From: an uncultured Anaerolineae bacterium
GTDB taxonomy: Bacteria > Chloroflexota > Anaerolineae > Anaerolineales > Villigracilaceae
Length of the DNA: 20,622 nt
Assembly (NCBI GenBank): GCA_903854805.1
Contig: CAINXK010000143.1
Location: forward strand, 1 to 20,622
Reading direction: 5' to 3'
This document shows, piece by piece, positions 7,621 through 15,233 of the stretch; position 1 is the first letter of the stretch, and the number at the start of each line of letters is the position of its first letter. Made by a program: the position numbers and the translations under genes. The notes beneath the pieces are model-generated. The model saw nothing but the letters and a program-made list of their open reading frames with translations. It ran no database searches and had not been told where the DNA came from.

Positions 7621-8979
7621 TTATTTTTTGAGCCGGCCTTCCAATTTTTTAATAGCCCGCGCAGGCATACCAACTACCAGGGTATCAGGTGCCACATTTT
7701 TGGTAACGATGGCGCCTGCGCCTGTTCGAGCGCCATCACCCAGGGTGACGGGCGCCACCAGCATTGTGTCGGATCCAATAAAAGCATTCTCGCCTATAAC
7801 AGTGGGGTGCTTCTTCTCTCCATCGAAATTGCAGGTGATCGTTCCTGCGCCTATATTTGTATTTGCGCCAATCGTTGCATTGCCGATATACGAGAAATGC
7901 CCCATCTTAACATCCGGACCAAGCGTGGAATCTTTGACTTCGCCAAAATTGCCCATATGCACACCGCTCATCAAGTGCGCACCTTTGCGGAGGCGGGCAA
8001 AGGGACCCATATCTACATGGTCTTCAAGCACAGCATCCTCAGTTACGGACATAAGCACCTTGCAGCCATTTCCAATCCGGGTAGATTGGAGATGAGAATC
8101 TGGGCCAATCTGACAATTCTCTCCGATGGATGTGCTTCCGAGCAGATATGTATTCGGCCAAATAACCGTATCCTGCCCAATGGCAACCTGCGCCTCAATA
8201 TATGTGGAAGCAGGGTCAATCAAAGTTACACCCGCCAGCATATGCTGCTCATTAATGCGCTTGCGCATCGCAAATTCTGCCTCAGACAAATGGATGCGTG
8301 TGTTAACACCAATCGTCTCCGTAAAATCGTCCATTTCGATGGCTTGCACAGGTAGCCCAGCCCTAACCGCCAGCTCGACCGTATCGGTCAGAAAATACTC
8401 GCCTTTTGGCGAGACCTGGACCCGATGCAAACTTTCCCACAACCAGCCGGCATCGAAACAATACGCGCCCACGTTAAGCTCTTTAATCAGCATTTGGTCC
8501 GAGGTGGCCTGGCTCTCCTCAACAATGGCGACCACGGTCCCATCCGGATTACGCAGAACACGCCCAAATCCACGCGGATTGTTGTGCGTGACGGTCAAGA
8601 TACTGATCGGACCCTTGTTCAGCTGTTGGGCTGCCACAAGCTTCTGGAGTGTTTCCACGCGTAAAAGCGGCATGTCCCCGTAGGTAACAAGTATATAGTC
8701 TGTCTTTTCCTTTAAGCTAGCTTCTGCCTGCAAGACAGCATGCCCGGTGCCAAGCTGGTTTTCCTGAACCACACATTCGGCAGAATCGCCAAGCGCCTTG
8801 CGAACTGCATCTGCACCATGACCGATAACCACAACTGGTTTTTCTGTGCTGGCGGCCCGGGCGGCATTGAGCGCGTAAAAAACCATCGGCTGCCCACAAA
8901 CTGGGTGCAGCATTTTGGGTAATTCCGATTTCATGCGGGTACCTTGGCCGGCCGCAAGAACCACAGCTGTTATTTTCAT
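7621..8979 (-). CDS. glmU: Bifunctional UDP-GlcNAc pyrophosphorylase / glucosamine-1-phosphate acetyltransferase
   Basis: A 452-residue bifunctional enzyme that acetylates glucosamine-1-phosphate and then couples it to UTP, giving UDP-GlcNAc for peptidoglycan and other glycans. The N-terminal nucleotidyltransferase begins LAAGQGTRMKSELPKMLH (8-25) and has the GDMPL segment. The second half is a left-handed beta helix of hexapeptide repeats (IGQDTVIWPNTYL, IGENCQIGPD, GNFGEVKDS, IGANTNIGAGTITCNFDG), the acetyltransferase part. The ATG at 8979 has AGGAG six bases upstream; the TTG two codons earlier (8985) is too close to that site. It starts after the tRNA-Gln terminator, with a 27-base leader. 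Confidence 0.96.
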   Translation of the reverse strand: MKITAVVLAAGQGTRMKSELPKMLHPVCGQPMVFYALNAARAASTEKPVVVIGHGADAVRKALGDSAECVVQENQLGTGHAVLQAEASLKEKTDYILVTYGDMPLLRVETLQKLVAAQQLNKGPISILTVTHNNPRGFGRVLRNPDGTVVAIVEESQATSDQMLIKELNVGAYCFDAGWLWESLHRVQVSPKGEYFLTDTVELAVRAGLPVQAIEMDDFTETIGVNTRIHLSEAEFAMRKRINEQHMLAGVTLIDPASTYIEAQVAIGQDTVIWPNTYLLGSTSIGENCQIGPDSHLQSTRIGNGCKVLMSVTEDAVLEDHVDMGPFARLRKGAHLMSGVHMGNFGEVKDSTLGPDVKMGHFSYIGNATIGANTNIGAGTITCNFDGEKKHPTVIGENAFIGSDTMLVAPVTLGDGARTGAGAIVTKNVAPDTLVVGMPARAIKKLEGRLKK

Positions 8980-9006
8980 GTGCAACTCCTACCCCAATGA
9001 GGGCTG

Positions 9007-9046
9007 AATAAAAAAAAGGTTTTGCACCGTTTGGGGCGCAAAACCT
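9007..9046 (-). terminator. Intrinsic terminator between tRNA-Gln and glmU
   Basis: On the - strand, a 9-bp stem (9038-9046 with 9017-9025) has a 12-base loop and is followed by a run of seven or more T (about 9009-9017). It is the cleanest terminator on the - strand and ends the tRNA-Gln transcript, so glmU probably has its own or a read-through promoter. Confidence 0.85.
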
Positions 9047-9087
9047 GTCGTGTGGAGCACCCTTCATAGGGCAATTATTTCAAAAGG

Positions 9088-9158
9088 CTGGGGCGCCAGG
9101 ACTCGAACCTAGATACTCAGCTCCAAAGGCTGATGTGCTGCCGTTGCACCACACCCCA
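9088..9158 (-). tRNA. tRNA-Gln (anticodon TTG)
   Basis: A 71-nt cloverleaf on the - strand. The acceptor pairs TGGGGTG with CGCCCCA (one T-G), including the U1-A72 pair typical of tRNA-Gln; the D stem pairs GTGC with GCAC; the anticodon stem is TCAGC with GCTGA. The loop CTTTGGA gives anticodon TTG, which reads CAA and CAG. The T arm is CTAGG-TTCGAGT-CCTGG, the discriminator is G, and CCA is not encoded. It lies 27 bases after the response regulator stop, possibly read from the same transcript. A GATAAA-like -10 sits in the gap, but its -35 is poor. Confidence 0.93.
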
Positions 9159-9185
9159 ATAAGCGCGTCAGATTTTATCACATTA

Positions 9186-10259
9186 TTACTCTTGCGCCGA
9201 GTCTGGAGTTAGACCCAGGCGTGTTGCCTGATCGTAAGTCAGTTTATCAGGCTCTGAAAAAGTTGTGCCTTTTTCGATAGCAGAATCCCAGAATGAATTG
9301 GCATCGTCGGTTTTATTGCCAATCTGGTTAAATATATTCAGGAAATCTCCTGGCAGATCCTCGGCACGGGTGTACGGTTCTTCAATGGCTGAAACCTGTT
9401 TTGGCGCCGCGATGATCGGTTCAGACGGGCTGGTCAAAATGGGAGTGCCAGAAATGGCCAGGAGCCGTGAGAGTGCAGCGAGCAGATCCAGGCGAGCAGC
9501 GAAGAGCAGATCCAGTTTTGTTGCCAAAGCCCGGGCATCTGTAAGCCCCTTCCCGATCAACAACAAAGCATGTGATGGACCAATCGGCAGGAAAATCCCA
9601 TCGAAATCGCCACCACTGAACAAATGCAGATGGCTTTCGGTGTGATCGATCAAGCTGGCTGCTTTCTGAGCTGCATTAGACAAGCTCATCAGCGCAGTTA
9701 CCAGGGCTTCGTTATTTTGGCCCGGCATTTGCCCGGCTTCTGCTTCCGTCTGACCTCGATCATTCAGCAGCAGAACTGCCTGGGCATCTATTTTTTTTCG
9801 CAGGTTGACCAGCAATTCGCCTAAACTAGAACGTTCTTCCGGCACAGACGCGACTTGTTTTTTCGTTTCGTCCGGGTGCACGATTGTACGGGCGAGCCCA
9901 AGACAATCTTCCACCGCTTCCAAAAAATCACCGGTTGAAATTGGTTTTGCAAAAAAAGCATCAGGAACGGCATCGTTGATCTGCTTTAGCAACCATGGTT
10001 CAGCAACACCAGTTACCATGATAACTTTGCCATCTGGATTAATGGCACGAAATTTTTTCATTAACTCCACACCATTGATACCAGGCAACCGAAAATCTGC
10101 AATCAGTAAATCAATCCTGGTATGACTGGCTTCCAGGATACCCTCTTCGCCAGATTGAGCCTCAGAGACAATCAAACCCTGCTCAATGGTCTCTAACGCA
10201 GAACGCAGTAAGCGGCTGAAACCTCTCTGGTCATCCACTATCAACACATGATATGGCAT
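9186..10259 (-). CDS. Response regulator with receiver domain and roadblock-like domain
   Basis: A 357-residue protein. Residues 1-120 are a CheY-type receiver with all key positions: Asp9/Asp10 in VLIVDD, phosphoacceptor Asp55 in IADFRLPG, Thr83, and Lys105 in FAKP. There is no DNA-binding or enzymatic output motif. Residues ~145-265 (LGELLVNLRKKIDAQAVLLLNDRGQ, DFDGIFLPIGPSHALLLIGKG) have the alternating pattern of a roadblock/LC7 or GAF-like domain; this is inference. The last ~80 residues look mostly unstructured or helical. The ATG has GGAG seven bases before it. It is the last gene of the opp cluster, 24 bases after the second oppF. A phosphorelay output through protein-protein contact is more likely than direct DNA binding. 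No histidine kinase is in the window. Confidence 0.85.
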   Translation of the reverse strand: MPYHVLIVDDQRGFSRLLRSALETIEQGLIVSEAQSGEEGILEASHTRIDLLIADFRLPGINGVELMKKFRAINPDGKVIMVTGVAEPWLLKQINDAVPDAFFAKPISTGDFLEAVEDCLGLARTIVHPDETKKQVASVPEERSSLGELLVNLRKKIDAQAVLLLNDRGQTEAEAGQMPGQNNEALVTALMSLSNAAQKAASLIDHTESHLHLFSGGDFDGIFLPIGPSHALLLIGKGLTDARALATKLDLLFAARLDLLAALSRLLAISGTPILTSPSEPIIAAPKQVSAIEEPYTRAEDLPGDFLNIFNQIGNKTDDANSFWDSAIEKGTTFSEPDKLTYDQATRLGLTPDSAQE

Positions 10260-10283
10260 CAGTTTACTCCGAAAAAACCTGGG

Positions 10284-11261
10284 CTAGGCCTCCCAACAAG
10301 CCACCCAGTGATCAGGAGCTGCTTCTCGGAATTCAGGTTCCTGCTTCGAGCAAATTTCAACTGCAATCGGACAGCGTGGGTGAAAACGGCAGCCAGACGG
10401 CGGATTTAGCGGGCTGGGTACATCACCTTTTAAGATCGTACGTTCACGCTTCAGGGTCGGATCAGGGATGGGAATGGCAGACATCAGAGCACGGGTATAC
10501 GGGTGCAGCGGATGGGCAAATAAATCATCCCGATCAGACAGCTCGACCATTTTTCCCAAATACATAACAGCTACGCGGTTGGAGATATGCTCAACAACAC
10601 TCAGGTTATGGGCAATGAACAGATATGTCAGGCCAAATTCCTGCTGCAAATCCTTCAAAATATTAAGCACTTGCGACTGGATTGAAACATCCAGCGCAGA
10701 AACCGGCTCGTCACACACAATAAATTTTGGGCGCAGAGCCAGGGCACGGGCAATGCCGATGCGCTGACGCTGGCCACCCGAGAATTCGTGCGGGTAACGA
10801 CGGGCGTGATAATCCTCGAGCCCCACTTTTTTGAGTGTATCGAGCATAATCTCGTAGCGCTCTTTTGGGGTACCAATACGGTGAATATTCAGCCCTTCCA
10901 TGACAGACTCACCGATGGGCATGCGCGGATCCAGAGATGCATAGGGATCTTGGAAGATGATCTGCATGTTGCGGCGCATGGCTTTCATTTCTGCCCCTGC
11001 CAATTTGAGAACATCCTTACCATCGATGATCACCGAACCGGAGGTGGGCTCGATCAGGCGCAGCATGGTTCTTCCAATGGTGGTTTTTCCGCAACCGGAT
11101 TCGCCCACCATCCCAAGCGTTTCACCCTCACGAACAACAAAGCTAACATTGTCCACGGCACGCACGTAGTCCTTCACTCGCTGAAGCAATCCTTCGCGCA
11201 CGGGGAAGTACTTAACCAGGTTCTTAACTTGTATCAGTTCATTAACCGTATTCTGGCTCAT
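10284..11261 (-). CDS. Oligopeptide ABC transporter ATP-binding protein, OppF type (second copy)
   Basis: A 325-residue cytoplasmic ATPase that powers a peptide or similar importer. Walker A is GESGCGKTT (53-61), the ABC signature SGGQRQR (161-167), Walker B plus D-loop [11 protein letters not shown] (181-191), and the switch His218. The C-terminal oligopeptide-transporter extension (CRFHPRCP, 291-298, with Cys303 and Cys322) is present; in this family such Cys residues can hold an iron-sulfur cluster, but I cannot show that here. It pairs with the oppD-like gene upstream (gap 108 bases) and is the last transporter gene before the response regulator. GGAG precedes the ATG. It is clearly paralogous to the oppF-like gene at 19563-20549, but diverged. 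Confidence 0.92.
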   Translation of the reverse strand: MSQNTVNELIQVKNLVKYFPVREGLLQRVKDYVRAVDNVSFVVREGETLGMVGESGCGKTTIGRTMLRLIEPTSGSVIIDGKDVLKLAGAEMKAMRRNMQIIFQDPYASLDPRMPIGESVMEGLNIHRIGTPKERYEIMLDTLKKVGLEDYHARRYPHEFSGGQRQRIGIARALALRPKFIVCDEPVSALDVSIQSQVLNILKDLQQEFGLTYLFIAHNLSVVEHISNRVAVMYLGKMVELSDRDDLFAHPLHPYTRALMSAIPIPDPTLKRERTILKGDVPSPLNPPSGCRFHPRCPIAVEICSKQEPEFREAAPDHWVACWEA

Positions 11262-11285
11262 TAATAGCTCCGCTTGCTACCCGCC

Positions 11286-11309
11286 ACATCGTCCCGATGT
11301 CCTTCGGGA
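11286..11309 (-). other. Two mutually exclusive hairpins between oppD and oppF
   Basis: In the 108-base gap, 11286-11291 can pair with 11295-11300 (6 bp, loop of 3), while 11292-11297 can pair with 11304-11309 (6 bp). The two stems overlap, so only one can form. A T-run (about 11310-11314 on the - strand) precedes rather than follows them. Further along the gap is a TGTCATTCCC-like stretch near 11350-11359, resembling the short dispersed GTCAT(T)CC repeats of many bacteria. Function is not clear. Confidence 0.35.
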
Positions 11310-11369
11310 AAAAACACACCGGCGGTTCGCAGATAATCCCGATTTTTTGGGAATGACATGAATTGAGTT

Positions 11370-12392
11370 TTATTTAAGCGGCGCACGGTGCCCGTCAGTA
11401 TCCTGATAGAGCCAGCAGCGCACGAGGTGATTCGGACTGTGAGAAAAAAGCCCGGGTTCCTTTTCAGTACAAATCGAGAGCGCGTATTCGGTTCGAGCGC
11501 GACAGCGAGGCGCAAAACGACAGCCAGGCGGCAGGTTGACCAGATTGGGCACGGAACCAGGAATGACTTCCAGGCGCTCTTTCAGTTTTCCAAGGATAGG
11601 AATGGACCCGATCAGGCCCTGGGTATACGGATGCAGGGGCGTTTCAAAGAGCGGCTGAACATCAGCCTGCTCCACGATATAGCCGGCATACATTACTGCC
11701 ACGCGTTCAGCCATTTCAGCCACAACGCCAAGATCATGCGTGATCAAAATAATGGCAGTGCCAATATTCTGACGCAGGTTGCGCATTAAATCCAGGATTT
11801 GGGCTTGAATCGTCACATCGAGCGCAGTAGTTGGCTCATCCGCGATCAGCAAATCTGGCACACAGGCCAGAGCCATGGCAATCATCACGCGCTGAGCCTG
11901 CCCACCAGAAAGTTCATGGGGATAAGCTTCGGCACGGCGCTCAGGGTCAGGGATGCCCACCATCTTAAGCAGCTCGACTGCCCGGGCGCGTCCCTTTTCT
12001 TTGTTCATACTCTGGTGAATACTGAGCACCTCAGCAATCTGATCGCCCACTTTAAATACAGGGTTCAGAGCGGTCTGGGGTTGTTGGAAGATCATTGAAA
12101 TGCGATTTCCGCGCACCTGGATCATTTCATCTTCGGTGGCTTTGACCAAATCTTTGCCCTCAAAAAGAATTTCACCGGCAACGATCTTGCCTGGTGGGCT
12201 GATAAGGCGCATGATGGAGAGCGAAGTAACACTCTTCCCACACCCCGATTCGCCCACCAATCCCATTACTTCACCTGGATAGACATGAAAATCAACCCCA
12301 TCGACAGCCTTTACAACGCCGTCTTCGGTATAGAAATATGTCTTTAAGCTCTTGACGTCCAGAAGTGGTTGTTTATTTTTCTGTTCTGTCAC
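11370..12392 (-). CDS. Oligopeptide ABC transporter ATP-binding protein, OppD type
   Basis: A 340-residue cytoplasmic ATPase, the partner of the OppF-type ATPase that follows it. Walker A is GESGCGKS (47-54), the signature SGGQAQR, and Walker B IADEPTTALD. The C-terminal extension holds CRFAPRCR and further Cys residues. The start is GTG (12390-12392), with GGGAG seven bases upstream; no ATG in the frame fits better. It is separated from the preceding solute-binding lipoprotein by 79 bases that contain a hairpin and a perfect TATAAT, so it may have an internal promoter. Confidence 0.92.
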   Translation of the reverse strand: MTEQKNKQPLLDVKSLKTYFYTEDGVVKAVDGVDFHVYPGEVMGLVGESGCGKSVTSLSIMRLISPPGKIVAGEILFEGKDLVKATEDEMIQVRGNRISMIFQQPQTALNPVFKVGDQIAEVLSIHQSMNKEKGRARAVELLKMVGIPDPERRAEAYPHELSGGQAQRVMIAMALACVPDLLIADEPTTALDVTIQAQILDLMRNLRQNIGTAIILITHDLGVVAEMAERVAVMYAGYIVEQADVQPLFETPLHPYTQGLIGSIPILGKLKERLEVIPGSVPNLVNLPPGCRFAPRCRARTEYALSICTEKEPGLFSHSPNHLVRCWLYQDTDGHRAPLK

Positions 12393-12423
12393 CGGAGGAC
12401 TCCCGTCATTTGGATTGTGATCT

Positions 12424-12429
12424 ATTATA
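12424..12429 (-). promoter_or_regulatory. Candidate -10 box upstream of the oppD-type gene
   Basis: A perfect TATAAT on the - strand, about 31 bases before the GTG start. No convincing -35 lies 16-18 bases away, so this is a weak candidate for an internal promoter. Confidence 0.3.
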
Positions 12430-12444
12430 CTGGACTTTTGAAAG

Positions 12445-12466
12445 GAGACACCGGTCGCTGTGTCTC
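12445..12466 (-). terminator. Hairpin downstream of the second solute-binding gene
   Basis: GAGACAC and GTGTCTC (12445-12451 with 12460-12466) form a 7-bp stem with an 8-base loop, six bases after the stop. The following sequence on the - strand is CTTTC rather than a true T-run, so it could be a weak terminator or an mRNA-stabilising stem between the binding protein and the ATPase genes. Confidence 0.45.
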
Positions 12467-12471
12467 ATCTT

Positions 12472-14442
12472 TTACCCACCACAAGTGGGGCCGAACTCAA
12501 ATTCCTCGATATTCCACAGGTCATTCACTGCAAAAGCATCCAGGGCAAAATTACACATATCCTTACGAGTGGCAGCGGCTTTGATGCGCATGTAAATCGG
12601 CACAGAAGGTATGTCATTCGCAAAGATAGCCTGCACTTCTGCGTAAGCATCTTTATAATCCTGGCTACCCGGCAAACTGTTCATAGCTTTGCGGCAAAGC
12701 GCATCATAATCGGCGTTGGAATAACCACTGATATTCACACCCAGCCACTTATTTTCCTTCGTCGGAACCTGATTGGACATAAACCAAGCACAGGGCGGTT
12801 CAGCACCAATAGTGCCAATGGCATATTCTGCCAGATCAAATTTTCGCCCAAACAATAGACCATCCGGGCCCGGAGCGTAGAATTCATCCTGGCCATAATA
12901 CTTCAGGGTAACACCCACCCCGCACTGAAGCAAGGATTGGCTTAATATTTCGCTGACCTGGCGGCGCTGCAAAGCCGAGGTAGTCCAATAATTCAGCACC
13001 AGTGGAGTACCATTCGTAACGCCTTTTACCCCCGAAGCAAGCCGTGGAGTGGCTGGGTTATTATCAACATCCAACCAACCAACCTGCTCCAGCAGCCCAA
13101 TCCCTGAATTAATACTGAATCCGTAATTAACAGCCTGCGCATTGAATAATGGATGGTCTGGCGATACAAATGTATCGGGAACTTTTGAAATACCCCCAAG
13201 CACAGTCGTCACCACTTTTTGACGATCAAGACAGTATGTGATTGCCTGACGGGTGCGCACATCGCCAAAAATATCCTGACGATCGCCAAAACCGGGCGCA
13301 TAACTATCATCATAAGAGGCCGGTTTGATACCAAAGTCCAGACGCTCGATCAGCGGCGTTGTAGCAGTCACCAGTTTTACCTGATCACTGCGCTGGAGTT
13401 CAGTCAGCAGATTGATCTCATTCTCCAACCGCAAACTGGTATCTAAAACGTCACATTGGTGGGAAACCAGAGCACTGATACCCGCTGGTGCATCCTTAAC
13501 AAAAAGGAAAGTGAGGGTATCGAAGCGCGGCAAACCTTCGCTGGCACGAAAATAAGCCGGGTTTTTCTCGAGACTGATGTAATTACCAGGTGCCCAATCT
13601 TTGAAAATATAGGCTCCCCAACCCACGGGGGCATGGGCTTTGAAATCGCCCTTTGCCAGTTCGGCTGCTGGAACCTTGCTCCAGAGATGGCTGGGAAGCG
13701 GAGACCAAAAGTGACTGGCATAAGCTGCATCGATGAAACCAGGCACGCCCCACCATTGGACTGCCTGCGCATCGATAGCTTCGTAGGCCCCGGTACGATC
13801 CACCAGGTACTTAGACCCGGGCGTATCCTTATCAGAAGCCAGCTTGAAAGCGAAGACTGAATCGGCCGAGGTTAGCGGCGTGCCGTCTGACCAGGTCAGA
13901 GCAGGCAGAATATGAAAAGTAACCACCAGCTGGTCCATCTTCAATTCAGTGTGCCCATCATACTTGACAGCACAGGCATCTTCCTTACAGCCACTGGGAA
14001 AAACGTTCAGCCCAACATCAAGTACCGCCAGATTGCCAGCTTCATCCACAACCGGATCTCCGGTCTTGACGGCTACTTCTGCCACCTGTGCGTCACCATT
14101 TTCAATGGATGGAATTTTCTCAAGGATGACTGGCTGATAACCATTTGTAAAGGTATCGATTGGACCATCATAAATTGCCCCAAGCACACTGCGAGCGGCT
14201 GAATTAAGCGTACCAAACGGGTAGAGACTGTTGGGTTCCTGTCCGAGGCAAACCGTCAACCCACGCGGCAAGGTCTGTGTTGGAGTTAATTCTGGAGCAG
14301 GAGATGATAAATCAGATGCAGGCACAGATGTTTCCTGTGCCGGTGAGCTGGGCGCAGGCGTACTGTTTCCAGGGCTGCAAGCCGAAATCAGCAAACCGAA
14401 GATGACACATCCCACCAAAACACGCATGGCAATTGTTTTCAT
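12472..14442 (-). CDS. Solute-binding lipoprotein, family 5 (second copy)
   Basis: A 656-residue secreted lipoprotein that would deliver peptides or other solutes to the permease pair. The signal peptide ends in the lipobox LISAC (Cys22 from this start), followed by a Ser/Pro/Thr-rich linker, then the family-5 fold (VCLGQEPNSLYPFG, LTWSDGTPLTSADSVFAFKLA, VRTRQAITYCLDRQKVV, AEVQAIFANDIPSVPIYMR). It has ten Cys residues after the lipid Cys, an even number, so disulfides are plausible. An ATG 24 bases upstream (14466) overlaps the cytochrome stop as ATGA and would add eight residues; I prefer 14442 because it gives a standard MKT signal peptide. Both ribosome-binding sites are weak. It lies between the cytochrome and an oppD-type gene. 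Confidence 0.85.
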   Translation of the reverse strand: MKTIAMRVLVGCVIFGLLISACSPGNSTPAPSSPAQETSVPASDLSSPAPELTPTQTLPRGLTVCLGQEPNSLYPFGTLNSAARSVLGAIYDGPIDTFTNGYQPVILEKIPSIENGDAQVAEVAVKTGDPVVDEAGNLAVLDVGLNVFPSGCKEDACAVKYDGHTELKMDQLVVTFHILPALTWSDGTPLTSADSVFAFKLASDKDTPGSKYLVDRTGAYEAIDAQAVQWWGVPGFIDAAYASHFWSPLPSHLWSKVPAAELAKGDFKAHAPVGWGAYIFKDWAPGNYISLEKNPAYFRASEGLPRFDTLTFLFVKDAPAGISALVSHQCDVLDTSLRLENEINLLTELQRSDQVKLVTATTPLIERLDFGIKPASYDDSYAPGFGDRQDIFGDVRTRQAITYCLDRQKVVTTVLGGISKVPDTFVSPDHPLFNAQAVNYGFSINSGIGLLEQVGWLDVDNNPATPRLASGVKGVTNGTPLVLNYWTTSALQRRQVSEILSQSLLQCGVGVTLKYYGQDEFYAPGPDGLLFGRKFDLAEYAIGTIGAEPPCAWFMSNQVPTKENKWLGVNISGYSNADYDALCRKAMNSLPGSQDYKDAYAEVQAIFANDIPSVPIYMRIKAAATRKDMCNFALDAFAVNDLWNIEEFEFGPTCGG

Positions 14443-14462
14443 AACTATTCTCTCACTTCCAC

Positions 14463-15224
14463 TCATGTCGATTTATGACGCCTTATCACCAGGAAAAAAA
14501 CCAACCCGATCAGCAACAAGATACCTGCTGAGACGATCCGTATCGTTAATGAACCCGTATCTGCCGCCAACGGTGGCAGGGGTGTTGGCAGGGGGGTTGT
14601 ATCAACCTGCAAAGTTGCAACTATTGTTAAAGTTGGAGTAGGCTGTACGGCCTCCGTCCGGGCAAACGGGATTCTAACACGTTCAGCAGCTGATTCATCC
14701 AGGAAGCCAGCTCCAGACCAATAGCCATTCTCGCGCAGGAGAAAAGCCGTCAGACGCCAATAGGTATCCGCGTCCAGGTTGCCCGGCTTTTGAAAAGGCA
14801 TCTTCGCGCGGATGAAGGCTTCCAGAACAGCACCGTTACCAAATTTGCTCAGTGCGCCGGGTCCGATTAAAACCGGAACAACTGGAGGAATCGTCCACCC
14901 ATTTGGATACGGTCTCCGACCATGACAGCCTGACCGCCAGCAGTTCTGATCTTCAGTCGGATACTGGCGGCGAAATTCATCGGTCAAACCCTGGCCACGA
15001 TCGCCATGACAGGGAGAGCAGTTAAGCCAGTAATCCTGAGAACCGCGATCAGCCTGGGATGGGTTCGGCGGCATGGTGGGCTTTGCCAGTCGATCCACGG
15101 TGGGTGAGACGGTGGCAGTCAGCCCCTGGGCAGAAACAAGCTGCCCCCGGGAGGCTGCCAGAATAAGCAGAACCAGCCCGAGGGGCAGAAAAATCCAGAA
15201 AATTGGTTTGGAAAAACCTGGCAC
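14463..15224 (-). CDS. Membrane-anchored c-type cytochrome
   Basis: A 253-residue protein with an N-terminal hydrophobic signal or anchor (about 8-32), a periplasmic-type cytochrome region, a Pro/Thr-rich linker (about 194-220), and a C-terminal membrane helix (about 226-248) ending in RRHKST. The heme motif is CSPCH (69-73), in the class-I context NCSPCHGDRGQG. A second motif, CWRSGCH (95-101), is a CX4CH, a spacing seen in some multiheme proteins; it could bind a second heme or metal. KMPFQKPG (141-148) supplies Met142, a likely axial ligand, followed by the class-I pattern YWRLTAFLL (155-163). The start is GTG, 9 bases after the oppC stop, and no good ribosome-binding site is visible. An electron-transfer protein inside an oligopeptide transporter cluster is unusual. 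Confidence 0.85.
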   Translation of the reverse strand: MPGFSKPIFWIFLPLGLVLLILAASRGQLVSAQGLTATVSPTVDRLAKPTMPPNPSQADRGSQDYWLNCSPCHGDRGQGLTDEFRRQYPTEDQNCWRSGCHGRRPYPNGWTIPPVVPVLIGPGALSKFGNGAVLEAFIRAKMPFQKPGNLDADTYWRLTAFLLRENGYWSGAGFLDESAAERVRIPFARTEAVQPTPTLTIVATLQVDTTPLPTPLPPLAADTGSLTIRIVSAGILLLIGLVFFLVIRRHKST

Positions 15225-15233
15225 AGGCGTAGG

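Noticed and set aside
7628..8683. Several + strand ORFs opposite glmU
   Set aside because: They overlap each other and lie within glmU, with no ribosome-binding sites or recognisable domains.
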